Assembly: GCA_937871505.1 (NCBI GenBank)
Contig: CALMPF010000020.1
Coordinates: 1 to 64,000 of the forward strand
Direction of reading: 5' to 3'
Length of the DNA: 64,000 nt
Origin: an uncultured Planctomycetia bacterium
GTDB taxonomy: Bacteria > Planctomycetota > Phycisphaerae > Phycisphaerales > SM1A02
Shown piece by piece: positions 1 to 8,892 of this stretch. A model generated the notes under the pieces. That model was not told where the DNA came from. It made no database searches and was given only the letters and a program-made list of their open reading frames with translations. Made by a program: the position numbers and the translations under genes. Position 1 is the stretch's first letter. Each line of letters opens with the position of its first letter.

Positions 1-153
1 AGCTCGCTGTCGTCGCGAGATACCTCCGACTGGGGTTTTCAGACAGAACCTAGCAGCCCGTGGCGAAAGTCATTCGGGATGCGTCGGCCGCTGCGCGCGG
101 GCTTCCGTGCGCCGGACACCCTCCGAGCTTCGCCCTGCGTCCCTCTGCGGCGA

Positions 154-1101
154 CTACTGCTGCGTCGGCACCGAACCGATCGTGCGCACGAAGAAGTCGG
201 TGCGCCCGACGCGATTCCGCGCCTCCTCGGCCCCCTGACGCGTCGCCCACGATCCGATGAAGATGCAGTAGACCGTGCCTCCGCTCGCCTCGCGCTGGGG
301 GACGACCCGGGCCGGGCCGAGTCCCCGCGCGATCGTCGTCGTCGAGATCTGCTGCGCCGCCCGCTCCGCGTTGGCCCGCTCCCGGAAGCAGCCGCCCTGG
401 AGCGTCCATCCGGTTTCCTCGAGCGCTCGCTGCGCGTCGGCCCGAACGGTCGGGCTGGGGCTCACCGTCGCCCTGAGCATCTGCGTCCGCGCTTGCGTCG
501 CGTCGCCTGCGTCGCGCAGCGCGATCCCCGCTTGATAGCGCGCCTTGGCCGCCTCCTCGGCCGGGAGCAGGTCCGCGGCGCGCTGGAAGGCGGCCGCGGC
601 ATCGCGGGGCCGGTTCTGCTTCATGGCGATCGCACCGAGCTGCGCTTCGGAGCGCCCGGCGATGGTGCGGTCAGCGCTCGCCGCAGCGACGCGCAGATGG
701 CGCTCCGCTTCGGAGAGGCGGTTGAGCCGGAACGCCGCGAGCCCTGCGATGTACGCCGCCGACTCGGCCGTCTCCGCGTTGCCCGACGCGCGTGCGGAGG
801 CCTCCGCCGCCGCTCCCTTCTGGAGCGCTTCGCCATACTGCCCCGCCTCGTATGCACGCTGGGCGGCGAGGAGATCCTCTCCCGCCCGGCTCGAGCAGGC
901 TCCGAGCGCGAGCGCTGCGATGAGCAGGAGCGCCGGGAGCAGCGCCGTCGCGACGAGATCGGGCACGGCGCGAGCGCACGCGACCGATCGCGCGGCGGGA
1001 CGGAGGCACCGTGGCGGATGGGCGCTCCGGTGGAGCGACGATCGAGTCAGGTCGGTCAGGCAGATCATCGGCTCAGGCTCGTCGGTGCGAGAACCCGCCA
1101 T
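154..1101 (-). CDS. SPOR-domain lipoprotein with TPR-like repeats
   Basis: Probable periplasmic lipoprotein. A hydrophobic stretch (VATALLPALLLIAALALGAC) ends in a lipobox with the acylated Cys near residue 70 of the longest reading. It is followed by Ala-rich helical repeats resembling TPRs (pattern AAYIAGLAAFRLNRLSEAERHL). The last ~75 residues look like a SPOR peptidoglycan-binding fold (WTLQGGCF ... YCIFIGSW). SPOR domains bind glycan strands lacking stem peptides at division sites; a role in the cell wall is inferred. The start is uncertain: the ATG at 1101 gives a long pre-signal region, the ATG at 1068 is intermediate, and a GTG at 966 would start just before the hydrophobic core. Divergent from the acyl-CoA synthetase gene. 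Confidence 0.72.
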   Translation of the reverse strand: MAGSRTDEPEPMICLTDLTRSSLHRSAHPPRCLRPAARSVACARAVPDLVATALLPALLLIAALALGACSSRAGEDLLAAQRAYEAGQYGEALQKGAAAEASARASGNAETAESAAYIAGLAAFRLNRLSEAERHLRVAAASADRTIAGRSEAQLGAIAMKQNRPRDAAAAFQRAADLLPAEEAAKARYQAGIALRDAGDATQARTQMLRATVSPSPTVRADAQRALEETGWTLQGGCFRERANAERAAQQISTTTIARGLGPARVVPQREASGGTVYCIFIGSWATRQGAEEARNRVGRTDFFVRTIGSVPTQQ

Positions 1102-1358
1102 CCTACGGGAAGCCGCACCCCGGCGACGCGCTCGCGGTCGGATCGCAGACCCTCAGGTCCGACCTGCGACGTTCGAGGCGATCGAGTCGCAGCGCCGCTC
1201 CGCATGGTCGCGCAGGGGCTGCGCACCGATCGCGCGCGGTCCTTCCGGGCGTCGTCTCGACGCGCCCGAGCAGGATCGCCGATGCGGGTGGGCCGCGGCG
1301 GCGCGGTTATCGTGGAGGAGCCCGGCGCGGCCCGCAGCGCCCGGGCTCGGGCATCACC

Positions 1359-2813
1359 ATGCGACTGCTTCGAAGAATCGTCCGCCGCCAGACCTTCCAT
1401 CCCTTCCGCGCAGCGGTCATCGACGACCAGCGCACGTGGAAGGGGATGCACCTCCTGCTGGGCGCGTTCCATCTCGCCCGCGCGATCGAGGCGCGGAGCG
1501 GCGCGGAGCGGATCGGCGTGATGCTGCCGACCAGCGGCATGTTCCCCCTGGCGGCGCTGGCGACGTGGCTGCTCGGCCGCAGCGTCGTGCCGCTGAACTA
1601 CCTGCTCTCGACCGAGGAGATCGCGTACATCGTCGAGGACGCGGGGCTGGACTGCGTCATCTCGGTGCGCCCGATGCTCGCGCACGTGGGAGGACTGCCG
1701 GCCTCGGCGCCGCCGCTGCTGCTCGAGGAGACGTCGTTCCGAGGGTTTCCGCCGCTGCGCAGGCTCCCGGCGCTCCCTGACGACTTCATCGCGGTCATCC
1801 TCTACACCTCGGGCACGAGCGGGCGGCCGAAGGGCGTGATGCTCTCGACGGAGAACCTCTGCGCGAACATCGATCAGTGCGTCGAGTGGGCCGACTTCAC
1901 GGCCGAGGATGTGATGCTCGGCGTCCTGCCGCAGTTTCACAGCTTCGGGCTCACCGTGCTGACGCTGCTGCCGCTGGCGGTCGGATGTCGCGTCATCTAC
2001 ACGGCGCGCTTCGCCCCGCGAAGACTGCTCCAGCTCATGCGCGAGCACCGGCCGACGGCCTTCATCGCCATCCCGTCGATGTACAACGCGCTGCTGCACT
2101 CGAAGGACGCCTCGCCCGAGGACTTCCGCTCCCTGCGCTACGCGGTCAGCGGCGGCGAGCCGCTTCCGGAGGCCGTCTTCGAGGGTTTCCGCGATCGCTG
2201 CGGCGTCGTGATCAACGAGGGCTACGGGCTCACGGAGACCGCGCCGGTCACGCACTGGTGCCGGCCGGCCGAGCATCGGCGGCGCTCGGTCGGTCGGTCG
2301 CTCCCCCGCGTCGAGACGCGCATCGTCGGAACGGATGAGGCGCTCCTCGGTCCGGACGAGGACGGCGAGGTCAGGCTCCGCGGGCCGAACGTGATGAAGG
2401 GGTACTTCAGGCTGCCGGAACTGACGGCCTCGGTCTTCGATCGCGAGGGGTTCTTCCGCACCGGCGACATGGGCCGCCTCGATCGCGACGGACATCTCTT
2501 CATCACGGGCCGCATCAAGGAGATGCTCATCGTCGGGGGCGAGAACGTCTTTCCGCGCGAGATCGAGGAGGTGCTCGATCAGCACGCGGCGGTGAAGGCA
2601 TCGGCGGTGATCGGCATGCAGGACGGCTCCCGCGGCGAGGTCCCGCTCGCCTTCGTCGAACTCGTCGAGGGCGCGGCGTTCGACGAAGCCGCGCTGCGCT
2701 CGCACTGCCGCGCTCGGCTCGCCGGGTACAAGGTGCCGCGCGAGATCCGCGTGGTCGAGGCGCTGCCGCGGAACCCCACGGGGAAGATCATGCGGAGGCT
2801 CCTCAAGGCGTGA
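1359..2813 (+). CDS. Acyl-CoA synthetase / AMP-dependent ligase
   Basis: Adenylate-forming enzyme of about 484 residues that should activate a carboxylate, likely a fatty acid, with ATP and then load it on CoA or a carrier protein. The family signatures are in order: P-loop TSGTSGRPKG at about 151-159, GYGLTETAP at about 288-296, RTGDMG, GRIKEMLIVGGENVFP, and the C-terminal PTGKIMRR lysine motif. The frame is open further upstream, but homology-like sequence begins at MRLLRRIVRRQTFHPF, so I chose the ATG at 1359. TATCGT near 1308-1313 could be a -10 box. The substrate cannot be read from the sequence. It stands alone and converges on the next gene, with 32 bp between stops. Confidence 0.88.
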   Translation: MRLLRRIVRRQTFHPFRAAVIDDQRTWKGMHLLLGAFHLARAIEARSGAERIGVMLPTSGMFPLAALATWLLGRSVVPLNYLLSTEEIAYIVEDAGLDCVISVRPMLAHVGGLPASAPPLLLEETSFRGFPPLRRLPALPDDFIAVILYTSGTSGRPKGVMLSTENLCANIDQCVEWADFTAEDVMLGVLPQFHSFGLTVLTLLPLAVGCRVIYTARFAPRRLLQLMREHRPTAFIAIPSMYNALLHSKDASPEDFRSLRYAVSGGEPLPEAVFEGFRDRCGVVINEGYGLTETAPVTHWCRPAEHRRRSVGRSLPRVETRIVGTDEALLGPDEDGEVRLRGPNVMKGYFRLPELTASVFDREGFFRTGDMGRLDRDGHLFITGRIKEMLIVGGENVFPREIEEVLDQHAAVKASAVIGMQDGSRGEVPLAFVELVEGAAFDEAALRSHCRARLAGYKVPREIRVVEALPRNPTGKIMRRLLKA

Positions 2814-2845
2814 GGCCCCGCGGGGCGGCGGCGGCGGCGCCGAGG

Positions 2846-4228
2846 TCAGCGCCCGTCCGGCGCGCTCGTCCGCTCGCTCCCGGCTTCCGAAGCGCTCTCG
2901 CCGGAGGCTTGGCGCGCGGAAGGGGCCACCACCCGAAACGTGCCCGTGAACCGCCGCCTGTCAACGCCTGCCGGGTTCCGATCGTCGTGTCCGTGCCGGC
3001 GCGGATCGGCATGCTCGAGGTAGTGCATGTCATGCCATGAGGCGCGAGGATTGACGACTCGATCGACGTCCACCTCGATGGAGTGCTCGCCGGGTTCCGT
3101 CGGCGCCGGGATCTCGACGCGAAGAGGGACCCGGGGCTTCGGTCCGCTCCCGGAACCGCCGAACAGGCCGCGCGATCCGCGGACTTCGAGCGTGCCGCGG
3201 ATGGCCTTGCCGTTGATCCGAATCGAGACGATGCGCGTCACGACCGTCGGCTGGTCCGAGCGATGCCACGACGCCGGTGCGGAGGAGCTTGCGACGACGA
3301 GCCGGTCGCCCGCCTCGACGACCGAGGTCCACGTCGCCTGCGGGGGACCTTCGTCGATGGCGTCGAGCGCCATCGCCAACGAGTAGGGCGTGAAGGCGCG
3401 ACCGGCCGCGTCGATCGATGCGCTGACCGTCGGGTCGGAGTCGGTCAGGATGGCTCCAATCGGTGAACCTGCCGGATCGCCGGCGACGCCGATCGCCAGA
3501 TGCGGCGGCGAGAGCGCCGCGGCGACGAGGCCGTTCGCGGCCGGTGCGGCCGCGATCGCGGCGGCGATGGCGTCACGGTCCTCGCGGGTGGCGCGCCGAG
3601 CCTCGACGCGGGTCCGAATCTCCTGCACGAGCGGCGCCGCTTGCCACGCATCCGAACAGTCGAGCGCCACGGCGGCGAGCTCGCCGATCGAGAGCTCCGC
3701 GATCTGTTCGTCCGTTGAGAACGAGACCCCGACGGCGGGCGCTCGTGGGGCCGTCTGGCGCCCTGCGACGATCGCCGAGACGACGGCGCTCGCGTCCGCA
3801 GTCGGTCTCGGCCTGGCGGAGCTGGAGCCTTGGCCCACGCTGCTCCACGTCCCCGCCGAGTGCACCCTCCACCCAGCGACGGGGGAAGCGATCTGCAACG
3901 ACGGTGGATGCGTCCCGCCCCGCTCGATGGCGTCCCGCACCAGCGCGAGCATCGGCGCGAGAACGACGAGCGCCGCACCGAGCGAGATCATCCGGGGAGC
4001 GCGCCGGCGCTCTCCCCAGCGCACGGCGTCCGGACCATCCAAGGTCGCTCCGCACTCGGGGCAGACCGACACTCGCTCCCCTTGACGCGAGAGGTCGAAG
4101 CGGCACCGGGAGCACTCTGGTCGCCCAAGCGCGACTCGGCCGATGCCGCCGGCAATGATGAGCCCGACGCCGGCCGGAACCATGAGCACAATGAGCGCCG
4201 ACGAAAGAAACGAAACCACGGAATTCAT
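2846..4228 (-). CDS. Zinc-ribbon membrane-anchored protein, unknown function
   Basis: Protein of 460 residues that starts with a transmembrane helix (SALIVLMVPAGVGLIIAGG). A four-cysteine zinc ribbon follows (CSRCRFDL ... CPECGATL) and then a second membrane segment (MISLGAALVVLAPMLALV), placing the ribbon in the cytoplasm between two helices. The remaining ~340 residues should be outside the membrane and carry no catalytic motif that I recognise. The last 130 residues include a beta-rich segment (VPLRVEIPAPTEPGEHSIEV) that may be Ig-like. Ribbon-plus-helix proteins are very common in Phycisphaerae; their function is unknown to me. A tandem repeat array lies directly upstream. Confidence 0.7.
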   Translation of the reverse strand: MNSVVSFLSSALIVLMVPAGVGLIIAGGIGRVALGRPECSRCRFDLSRQGERVSVCPECGATLDGPDAVRWGERRRAPRMISLGAALVVLAPMLALVRDAIERGGTHPPSLQIASPVAGWRVHSAGTWSSVGQGSSSARPRPTADASAVVSAIVAGRQTAPRAPAVGVSFSTDEQIAELSIGELAAVALDCSDAWQAAPLVQEIRTRVEARRATREDRDAIAAAIAAAPAANGLVAAALSPPHLAIGVAGDPAGSPIGAILTDSDPTVSASIDAAGRAFTPYSLAMALDAIDEGPPQATWTSVVEAGDRLVVASSSAPASWHRSDQPTVVTRIVSIRINGKAIRGTLEVRGSRGLFGGSGSGPKPRVPLRVEIPAPTEPGEHSIEVDVDRVVNPRASWHDMHYLEHADPRRHGHDDRNPAGVDRRRFTGTFRVVAPSARQASGESASEAGSERTSAPDGR

Positions 4229-4267
4229 GCCGTGGCGATGCTATCCCGCGCCGGTGCTGCTCGAGTC

Positions 4268-4333
4268 GGGTCCGAATGGGGTTCGACTGGGGTCCGACTG
4301 GGGTTCGTGCGGGGACCGTGCGGGGAACCGGGC
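4268..4333. repeat. Six tandem 11-bp units
   Basis: Six consecutive 11-bp units begin at 4268, 4279, 4290, 4301, 4312 and 4323, with consensus GGGTYCGACTG. They lie between the start of the zinc-ribbon gene (4228) and the stop of the dockerin-tail gene (4401). The period is close to one DNA helical turn, so the G-runs fall on one face. A related array lies at 59537-59690. Confidence 0.75.
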
Positions 4334-4400
4334 GCCGGCTTGGGCCGTCCGAGCCGCTCAGCGCTGCAGTGTTAACAGCGCGCCGCCTCTTTGAGGCGCA

Positions 4401-6407
4401 TCAGGCGCCCGGACACGTCCCCCAGAACCCGAGGAGCACGCCGAGATCGGCGCCGTCGACAAGGCCGCTGCCATCGAGGTCCGCGACGGGGCCCGCGGTG
4501 TTCCACGCGCCGAGCAGGATGCCGAGATCGGCGCCGTCCACGATGCCGTTGCCGTCGAGATCGCCGGGGCACGGCACGGAGCAGGGGTCGCCGAAGCCGC
4601 AGGTGATCCGGAGCGTTCCGGTGCCGATGGCGGCACCGAATCCGCCGACGCGGATGAAGTATGCCGTTCCGCAATTCCCCTGGAACGTCAGCCGGCTGGT
4701 GTCCACCGGGAGGCAGAGGAAGGAGTCGTCGTTGCAGGCGGTCAGCGCCAGACCGGAGCAGGTGCCGTGATAGACGGCGATGCGCGTGTCGAAGGAGGCG
4801 CCGCAGGTCTCGACCGTGACCGGTGCGGAGCAGGAGGGGGTGTAGCAGAACCAGACGTCGGCCTCGAGGGAGAGCCCGGCACCCTCGTCGCAGGCGGCTG
4901 GAAGCGGCGGTCCTGAAGTGGTCGCCCCGATGGTGGTGAAGAAGAACTCCCCTTCGCCCACGGCGACGCACGTCGAGCAGTCGTCGTTCGCGGGAAGGCC
5001 GCCGTCGCAGAGGTCGTTCGCCAGCAGCACGCAGAGGACGTCCCACGCGCTGAGACAGCAGAGCGGGTCGAGGTCGCAGACTGCGTCGCAGCAGGCGACT
5101 TCATTGCACCCTGGCGACGCGTGCGGTTCGAAGCAGCCCTCGGAGAACTCGCTGCATGGAGGGGAGCATCCATCGAGGCACGTGAGCTTCACGGTGTAGA
5201 AGCCGTTGGAGAAGCAGTCGGTGCCCTGTCCGGTGGGAACCGGGAAGTTGCCGCTCGTGATCGCGACGTACCAGTCGCCCGCCGGTAGACAGGTGTCGAT
5301 GAAGCCGCTGGTGCAGCTCACGCTCTCGGCGAACGCCAGAGCCGAGGCGAGCGGAGCGCAGGTCGGCGGGATGATCGCCGCGAACGAGAAGAAGGAGGAG
5401 TTCAGTTCGATCCGGACGCGCCCGAGCCCGTCACCGTCGAGGTCGACGACGGTGAAGCGGTAGACGTCGACATCCGGGTTCGGACCGCTGTCGACGATGA
5501 TGCCGCAGCGCGTCTGTCCGCAGGAGAGCATGTCGGCCGCGGCGCCGGGCGTCGGGAAGACGCAGGGATCGTTGCTCCGGAGCGGACATGCCTCGTTCTC
5601 GAAGTCGCCTCCCGGCGGACAGGCGACGGTGCAGGGCCCGCACTGCTGGAAGGCCACGAGCACGCAGAGGAAGTCCCATGCCGACGAGCAGCAGGTCGGA
5701 TCGATCGAGCAGACCGCCTGGCAGCACGCCGGGTCGGCGCACGCGCCGTTGGAATGGGACTCGAAGCAGGAGCCCGTCGCCGGATCGCCGCACGTGCCCG
5801 CGCTCTGCGCGCAGAGGAAGCTCGCCGCGACCGCGCACGCCGTGTCCCACGCCTGGTCGCAGCAGAAGGGATCGATCCCGCAGATCAGCGTGCAGCACTC
5901 GGTGTCGCTGCATGCCGGGCTCCCGTTCGGGGAGAAGCAGTCGAGGCTCGCGGCCGCGCCGCAGAGCCCCGCGCAGAACTGGCTGGCCAGTTCGACGCAG
6001 AACTCCGACCACGCGGTGTCGCAGCAGTCCGGCGCGACGATGCAGACCTGGACGCAGCAGTCGGGCACGGCGCAGCCCGGGGTCGGGTGGGGGATCAAGC
6101 AGTCTCCCGAGGCGCCGACGCACTGGGCAGCCGCCTGCGCCGTGACGGCTCCCGCCGCGGAGAGGGCGAGCGCTGCGAGCGCTCCGATGCGACGGAGTCG
6201 GGAAGCGCGACCGGCGGGCTCTTGAGATGGCAGGGCGGAACCGTGTCGGCCCGACGCGAGTCGGCTGGAGGTGGCGGACGGCGATGCGGAGTGTGCGCGG
6301 TGGCGATGCACGGAGGGTTCCTTGGGGTGGCGCTGCGGGCGATGGTCAGCGTTTCGGCGGCGGGAGCGGGCGGCGAACCGGCGCTCGCGGCGTGTCGCGA
6401 AGCTCAT
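4401..6407 (-). CDS. Secreted Cys-rich repeat protein with dockerin-like tail
   Basis: A hydrophobic signal (RRIGALAALALSAAGAVTAQA) precedes a mature protein with four copies of a roughly 45-residue Cys module of the form C-x-x-P-x-C-x(4)-CC-x(2)-(V/I)C-x-x-(D/A)P-x-CC-x(3)-W-x-x-x-C. Three copies are in tandem at the N-terminus and one lies further on. Between and after them are beta-rich segments (VDVYRFTVVDLDGDGLG; VWFCYTPSCSAPVTVETCG) like pre-peptidase-type domains. The C-terminus has two Ca-binding loops (DLDGNGIVDGAD, DLDGSGLVDGAD), the dockerin-like ending typical of Phycisphaerae exoproteins. It is probably extracellular or surface-bound and held by disulfides. The start is unclear: no ATG sits just before the signal, and 6407 gives an Arg-rich ~65-residue leader, so a nearer non-ATG start is possible. 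Confidence 0.78.
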   Translation of the reverse strand: MSFATRRERRFAARSRRRNADHRPQRHPKEPSVHRHRAHSASPSATSSRLASGRHGSALPSQEPAGRASRLRRIGALAALALSAAGAVTAQAAAQCVGASGDCLIPHPTPGCAVPDCCVQVCIVAPDCCDTAWSEFCVELASQFCAGLCGAAASLDCFSPNGSPACSDTECCTLICGIDPFCCDQAWDTACAVAASFLCAQSAGTCGDPATGSCFESHSNGACADPACCQAVCSIDPTCCSSAWDFLCVLVAFQQCGPCTVACPPGGDFENEACPLRSNDPCVFPTPGAAADMLSCGQTRCGIIVDSGPNPDVDVYRFTVVDLDGDGLGRVRIELNSSFFSFAAIIPPTCAPLASALAFAESVSCTSGFIDTCLPAGDWYVAITSGNFPVPTGQGTDCFSNGFYTVKLTCLDGCSPPCSEFSEGCFEPHASPGCNEVACCDAVCDLDPLCCLSAWDVLCVLLANDLCDGGLPANDDCSTCVAVGEGEFFFTTIGATTSGPPLPAACDEGAGLSLEADVWFCYTPSCSAPVTVETCGASFDTRIAVYHGTCSGLALTACNDDSFLCLPVDTSRLTFQGNCGTAYFIRVGGFGAAIGTGTLRITCGFGDPCSVPCPGDLDGNGIVDGADLGILLGAWNTAGPVADLDGSGLVDGADLGVLLGFWGTCPGA

Positions 6408-6634
6408 ACGGATCGCGGGCGAACGAAGGGCCGACGGCGGGGGAGTCCGGGCGGAACAACGCCCGAGAGAGAGAGAGAGCCGGACGAGTCGCATGGCCGC
6501 GTCCGTCGGAGAGCGCGGCCCGCAGCGCTCGGGAGGCACCGCGTATTGTTGCGGCCATTCCCTGTTCGTCGCCCCCGCGGGCCGCGTTCCATCGCGGTTG
6601 CCACGTCATCCCCACAGCCCCGAGGTTCCGTCCA

Positions 6635-7102
6635 GTGCCACTCTCCATCGGCGATCGCGCACCCGTGTTCTCGCTCCCGCAGAAGCCGAGGGACATGGTC
6701 GATCTGGAAGCGCTGATCGGGCGCGGCCCGATCGTCCTGCTCTTCTTCCCGCTCGCCTTCAGCCCGGTCTGCACGGCCGAGATGTGCCACATGCGCGACA
6801 CGTGGTCGCAGTGGTCGGAGATCGGGGCGACGGTCCTGGGGATCTCGGTCGACAGCCCCTTCGTCGCCGCGAAGTTCCGCGAGGAGCAGCAGATTCCCTT
6901 CCCGATCCTCTCGGACTTCAACAAGGACGTCTCGGCAAGCTACGGAGCGCTGCACGACGAGCTCTTCGGCATGCGCGGAGTCTCCAAGCGGGCGGCCTTC
7001 GTGATCGGCCGCGACGGCACCCTCCGCTATGCGTGGGTGAGCGACGAGCCGGGTCAGCAGGTCCCCTTCGACGACGTCCTCTCGGCGGTCGCGACCGCGT
7101 GA
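6635..7102 (+). CDS. Peroxiredoxin (AhpC/TSA family)
   Basis: Thiol peroxidase of 155 residues that reduces hydroperoxides. The peroxidatic cysteine lies in FFPLAFSPVCTAEMC (Cys46, in the PxxxTxxC-like loop), with Cys51 nearby. The thioredoxin-fold strands VLGISVDSPFVAAKF and FPILSDFNKDVS follow, as does RAAFVIGRDGTLRY near the end. The lack of an obvious C-terminal resolving Cys and the length fit the AhpE/BCP-like single-domain group; which Cys resolves is not certain. The frame is open well upstream, but the domain begins at GTG 6635 (PLSIGDRAPVFSLP), which I take as the start. TATTGT at 6543-6548 may be a -10 box. The gene's last codons enter a 70-bp tandem repeat. Confidence 0.88.
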   Translation: MPLSIGDRAPVFSLPQKPRDMVDLEALIGRGPIVLLFFPLAFSPVCTAEMCHMRDTWSQWSEIGATVLGISVDSPFVAAKFREEQQIPFPILSDFNKDVSASYGALHDELFGMRGVSKRAAFVIGRDGTLRYAWVSDEPGQQVPFDDVLSAVATA

Positions 7103-7275
7103 GCCCCGCCAGCCCGACCGACCTCGATGCTTCGAGGCGGATCGTGTGCCGGACAAGATCGCGACCGCGCGACCCCCGGCAGACCGGTCGCCCTCGGTCC
7201 GTCGAGGCGCGTCGTGTCGCTGATGAGATCACGACCGCGTGACCCCCGGCAGACGGGTCGCACCCCCACGCGCCC
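7091..7275. repeat. 70-bp tandem repeat, about 2.6 copies
   Basis: Diverged units begin at 7091, 7161 and 7231, exactly 70 bp apart, each starting with RCGACCGCG and then CCCC(G)GCAGACSGGTCG. The first unit overlaps the last four codons of the peroxiredoxin gene. The array fills most of the gap before the tRNA gene. Confidence 0.7.
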
Positions 7276-7375
7276 CCCCGGCGCTTCTCCGCGCCGCCGC
7301 CCGTCAAGCCAGCCCCTTCCCCATCCACGGAAGCCCGCGGCCGCGACTGACCGCGTACACTCCGCGGTTGTCCTC

Positions 7376-7448
7376 GCGGGCGTAGCTCAGTTGGTAGAGC
7401 ATCAGCCTTCCAAGCTGAATGTCGCCGGTTCGAACCCGGTCGCCCGCT
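7376..7448 (+). tRNA. tRNA-Gly (anticodon TCC)
   Basis: All cloverleaf parts are present. Acceptor arms GCGGGCG and CGCCCGC enclose a D-arm GCTC/GAGC with AGTTGGTA loop, an anticodon arm TCAGC/GCTGA with loop CTTCCAA (anticodon TCC), and a T-arm with TTCGAAC. CCA is not encoded; the discriminator base is T. TACACT at 7356-7361 may serve as a -10 box. The 3' part of the gene is the left half of the element's 49-bp att repeat, so integration left this tRNA intact. Confidence 0.95.
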
Positions 7449-7453
7449 TTGTC
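7405..7453 (+). repeat. attL: 49-bp direct repeat within tRNA-Gly
   Basis: Starts with GCCTTCCAAGCTGAATGTCG and ends with CGCCCGCTTTGTC. It is identical to 22643-22691; the flanking bases differ on both sides (A versus C before, C versus T after). The crossover presumably lies in the anticodon-loop part, as is usual for tRNA-targeting integrases. Confidence 0.92.
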
Positions 7454-7523
7454 CGAAGTCGTTCCGAGCGTCGCACTTACGACGCTACCCCTCGCCGTGA
7501 GGGTGCGGATTTCACCTCAGATC

Positions 7524-7543
7524 GCCGGTAGTCCACTACCGGC
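7524..7543. promoter_or_regulatory. Left palindrome, candidate arm-type integrase site
   Basis: GCCGGTAG-TCCA-CTACCGGC is a perfect 8-bp inverted repeat 70 bp inside attL and just before the first integrase gene. The same arms occur at 22521-22537 near attR. A paired position near both ends fits arm sites or an integrase autoregulation operator; binding itself is inferred. Confidence 0.5.
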
Positions 7544-7564
7544 ATTCGACGTGAGGCCGCGCCC

Positions 7565-8755
7565 ATGCCCCGACGAGACGTCCCCAGCTACCGCCTCCAC
7601 AAGCCCACCGGACAGGCCGTCGTCACCATCGATGGCCGCGACCGCTACCTCGGCGCCCACGGATCGCCCGAGTCCCACCAGCGCTACGCCCAGGCCCTCG
7701 CCGACCGAGCCGCCGGCCTGAAACCTGCGGAGCCGCGACGCCGCGAGCGGCCGGGCCTGCTCACCTGTGACGGCCTGATCATCGCGTGGGCGGACCACGC
7801 CGCGAAGCTCTACGCCAACGGGCGTGAGGCCGCCAACTACCGGGCGGTCCTGGTCCTGCTCCGGGAGTTGAACGGGACCACGCCGGCGGCGGAGTTCTCG
7901 CCTCGCGACCTGCGCCGCATCCGCGACCGGATGGTCGCCGACGGCCGGGCCCGCTCCGCGATCAACCGGGAGGTGGTCCGCCTCCGCACGATCTTCCGTT
8001 GGGCCGCCGCGGAGGGCCTGATTCCCGCGAGCGTCCCGATGGCGCTGGGCATGATCCGCGGCCTCCGCGCTGGCGAGGGAGGGGCGCGGGAGGCGGAGCC
8101 CGTGCGCCCCGTGCGCCGCGAGATCGTCGAAGCGACCCTCGCGCACATGCCCCCGCCCGTCGCGGCGATGGTGCGCCTCCAGCTCCTCACCGGCATGCGC
8201 CCGGGCGAGGTCTGCGCGCTGCGCCCCGTCGACCTGGACGCCTCGGGCCGGATCTGGTGGTACACCCCGCCGAAGCACAAGACCGCCCACCGCGGCGCCG
8301 TCCGACGCATCCCGCTGATCCCTGCCGCCCAGGAGATCCTGAAGCCGTTCCTCTGCCGCACGCTCGACGCCTGCTGCTTCAGCCCCGCCGAGGCGGTCGC
8401 CTGGCACGCCGAGCGACGGGCGAGCTCGAGGACCACGCCCATGAGCTGCGGCAACCGCCCGGGCTCGAACCGGGTCGCGTTGCCGAAGCGTCCCCCCGGC
8501 GACCGTTACACCACCGCGACCTACGGCCACGCGATCACCTACGCCTGCGAGCGAGCCCTCGCCGAGGGTGAACGCTGGACGCCGAACCAGATCCGCCACC
8601 TCGTCGCGACCGAGGTCCGCCGGCACCACGGCATCGAAGCCGCCCGCGTCGTGTGCGGGCACTCCGTGATGTCCACCACCGAGACCTACTACGCCGAGGT
8701 CCACGCCGCCCAGGCGGCCGACGTCCTCGAGCGCATGGCGCTGCGCCAAGCCTGA
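7565..8755 (+). CDS. Tyrosine recombinase / integrase next to attL
   Basis: Site-specific recombinase of 396 residues of the planctomycete integrase type, likely the enzyme that inserts this element in tRNA-Gly. Catalytic parts: Arg212 in LLTGMRPGE, a Lys in PPKHKTAHRG (237 or 239), Arg344 in WTPNQIRH, His366 in VCGHS and Tyr375/376 in TETYYAE. The usual His of the HxxR box is Asn341, a substitution that many active recombinases tolerate. The N-terminal ~170 residues hold a YLG-type strand region and a core-binding helical domain. GAGG lies 9 nt before the ATG. The attL-proximal position, its upstream palindrome and the hairpin after its stop suggest an independent transcription unit. Confidence 0.9.
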   Translation: MPRRDVPSYRLHKPTGQAVVTIDGRDRYLGAHGSPESHQRYAQALADRAAGLKPAEPRRRERPGLLTCDGLIIAWADHAAKLYANGREAANYRAVLVLLRELNGTTPAAEFSPRDLRRIRDRMVADGRARSAINREVVRLRTIFRWAAAEGLIPASVPMALGMIRGLRAGEGGAREAEPVRPVRREIVEATLAHMPPPVAAMVRLQLLTGMRPGEVCALRPVDLDASGRIWWYTPPKHKTAHRGAVRRIPLIPAAQEILKPFLCRTLDACCFSPAEAVAWHAERRASSRTTPMSCGNRPGSNRVALPKRPPGDRYTTATYGHAITYACERALAEGERWTPNQIRHLVATEVRRHHGIEAARVVCGHSVMSTTETYYAEVHAAQAADVLERMALRQA

Positions 8756-8768
8756 CCGACTCCCGTGC

Positions 8769-8792
8769 GCCGGCGGCGCGATCGCCGCCGGC
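8769..8792 (+). terminator. Hairpin after integrase gene
   Basis: GCCGGCGGCG-CGAT-CGCCGCCGGC forms a perfect 10-bp stem with a 4-nt loop, 13 nt after the integrase stop. There is no T-run, so it may be a Rho-dependent or mRNA-stabilising hairpin rather than a classic intrinsic terminator. Confidence 0.5.
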
Positions 8793-8892
8793 GGGAACCC
8801 GGACCCCTCACCGCATTCTGGACGCCGAGCCGACGCGCACCTCGTCGGGTTCCCGCATCGGCCGGCGTCCACCCTCACCGAAGGAACCCGAC

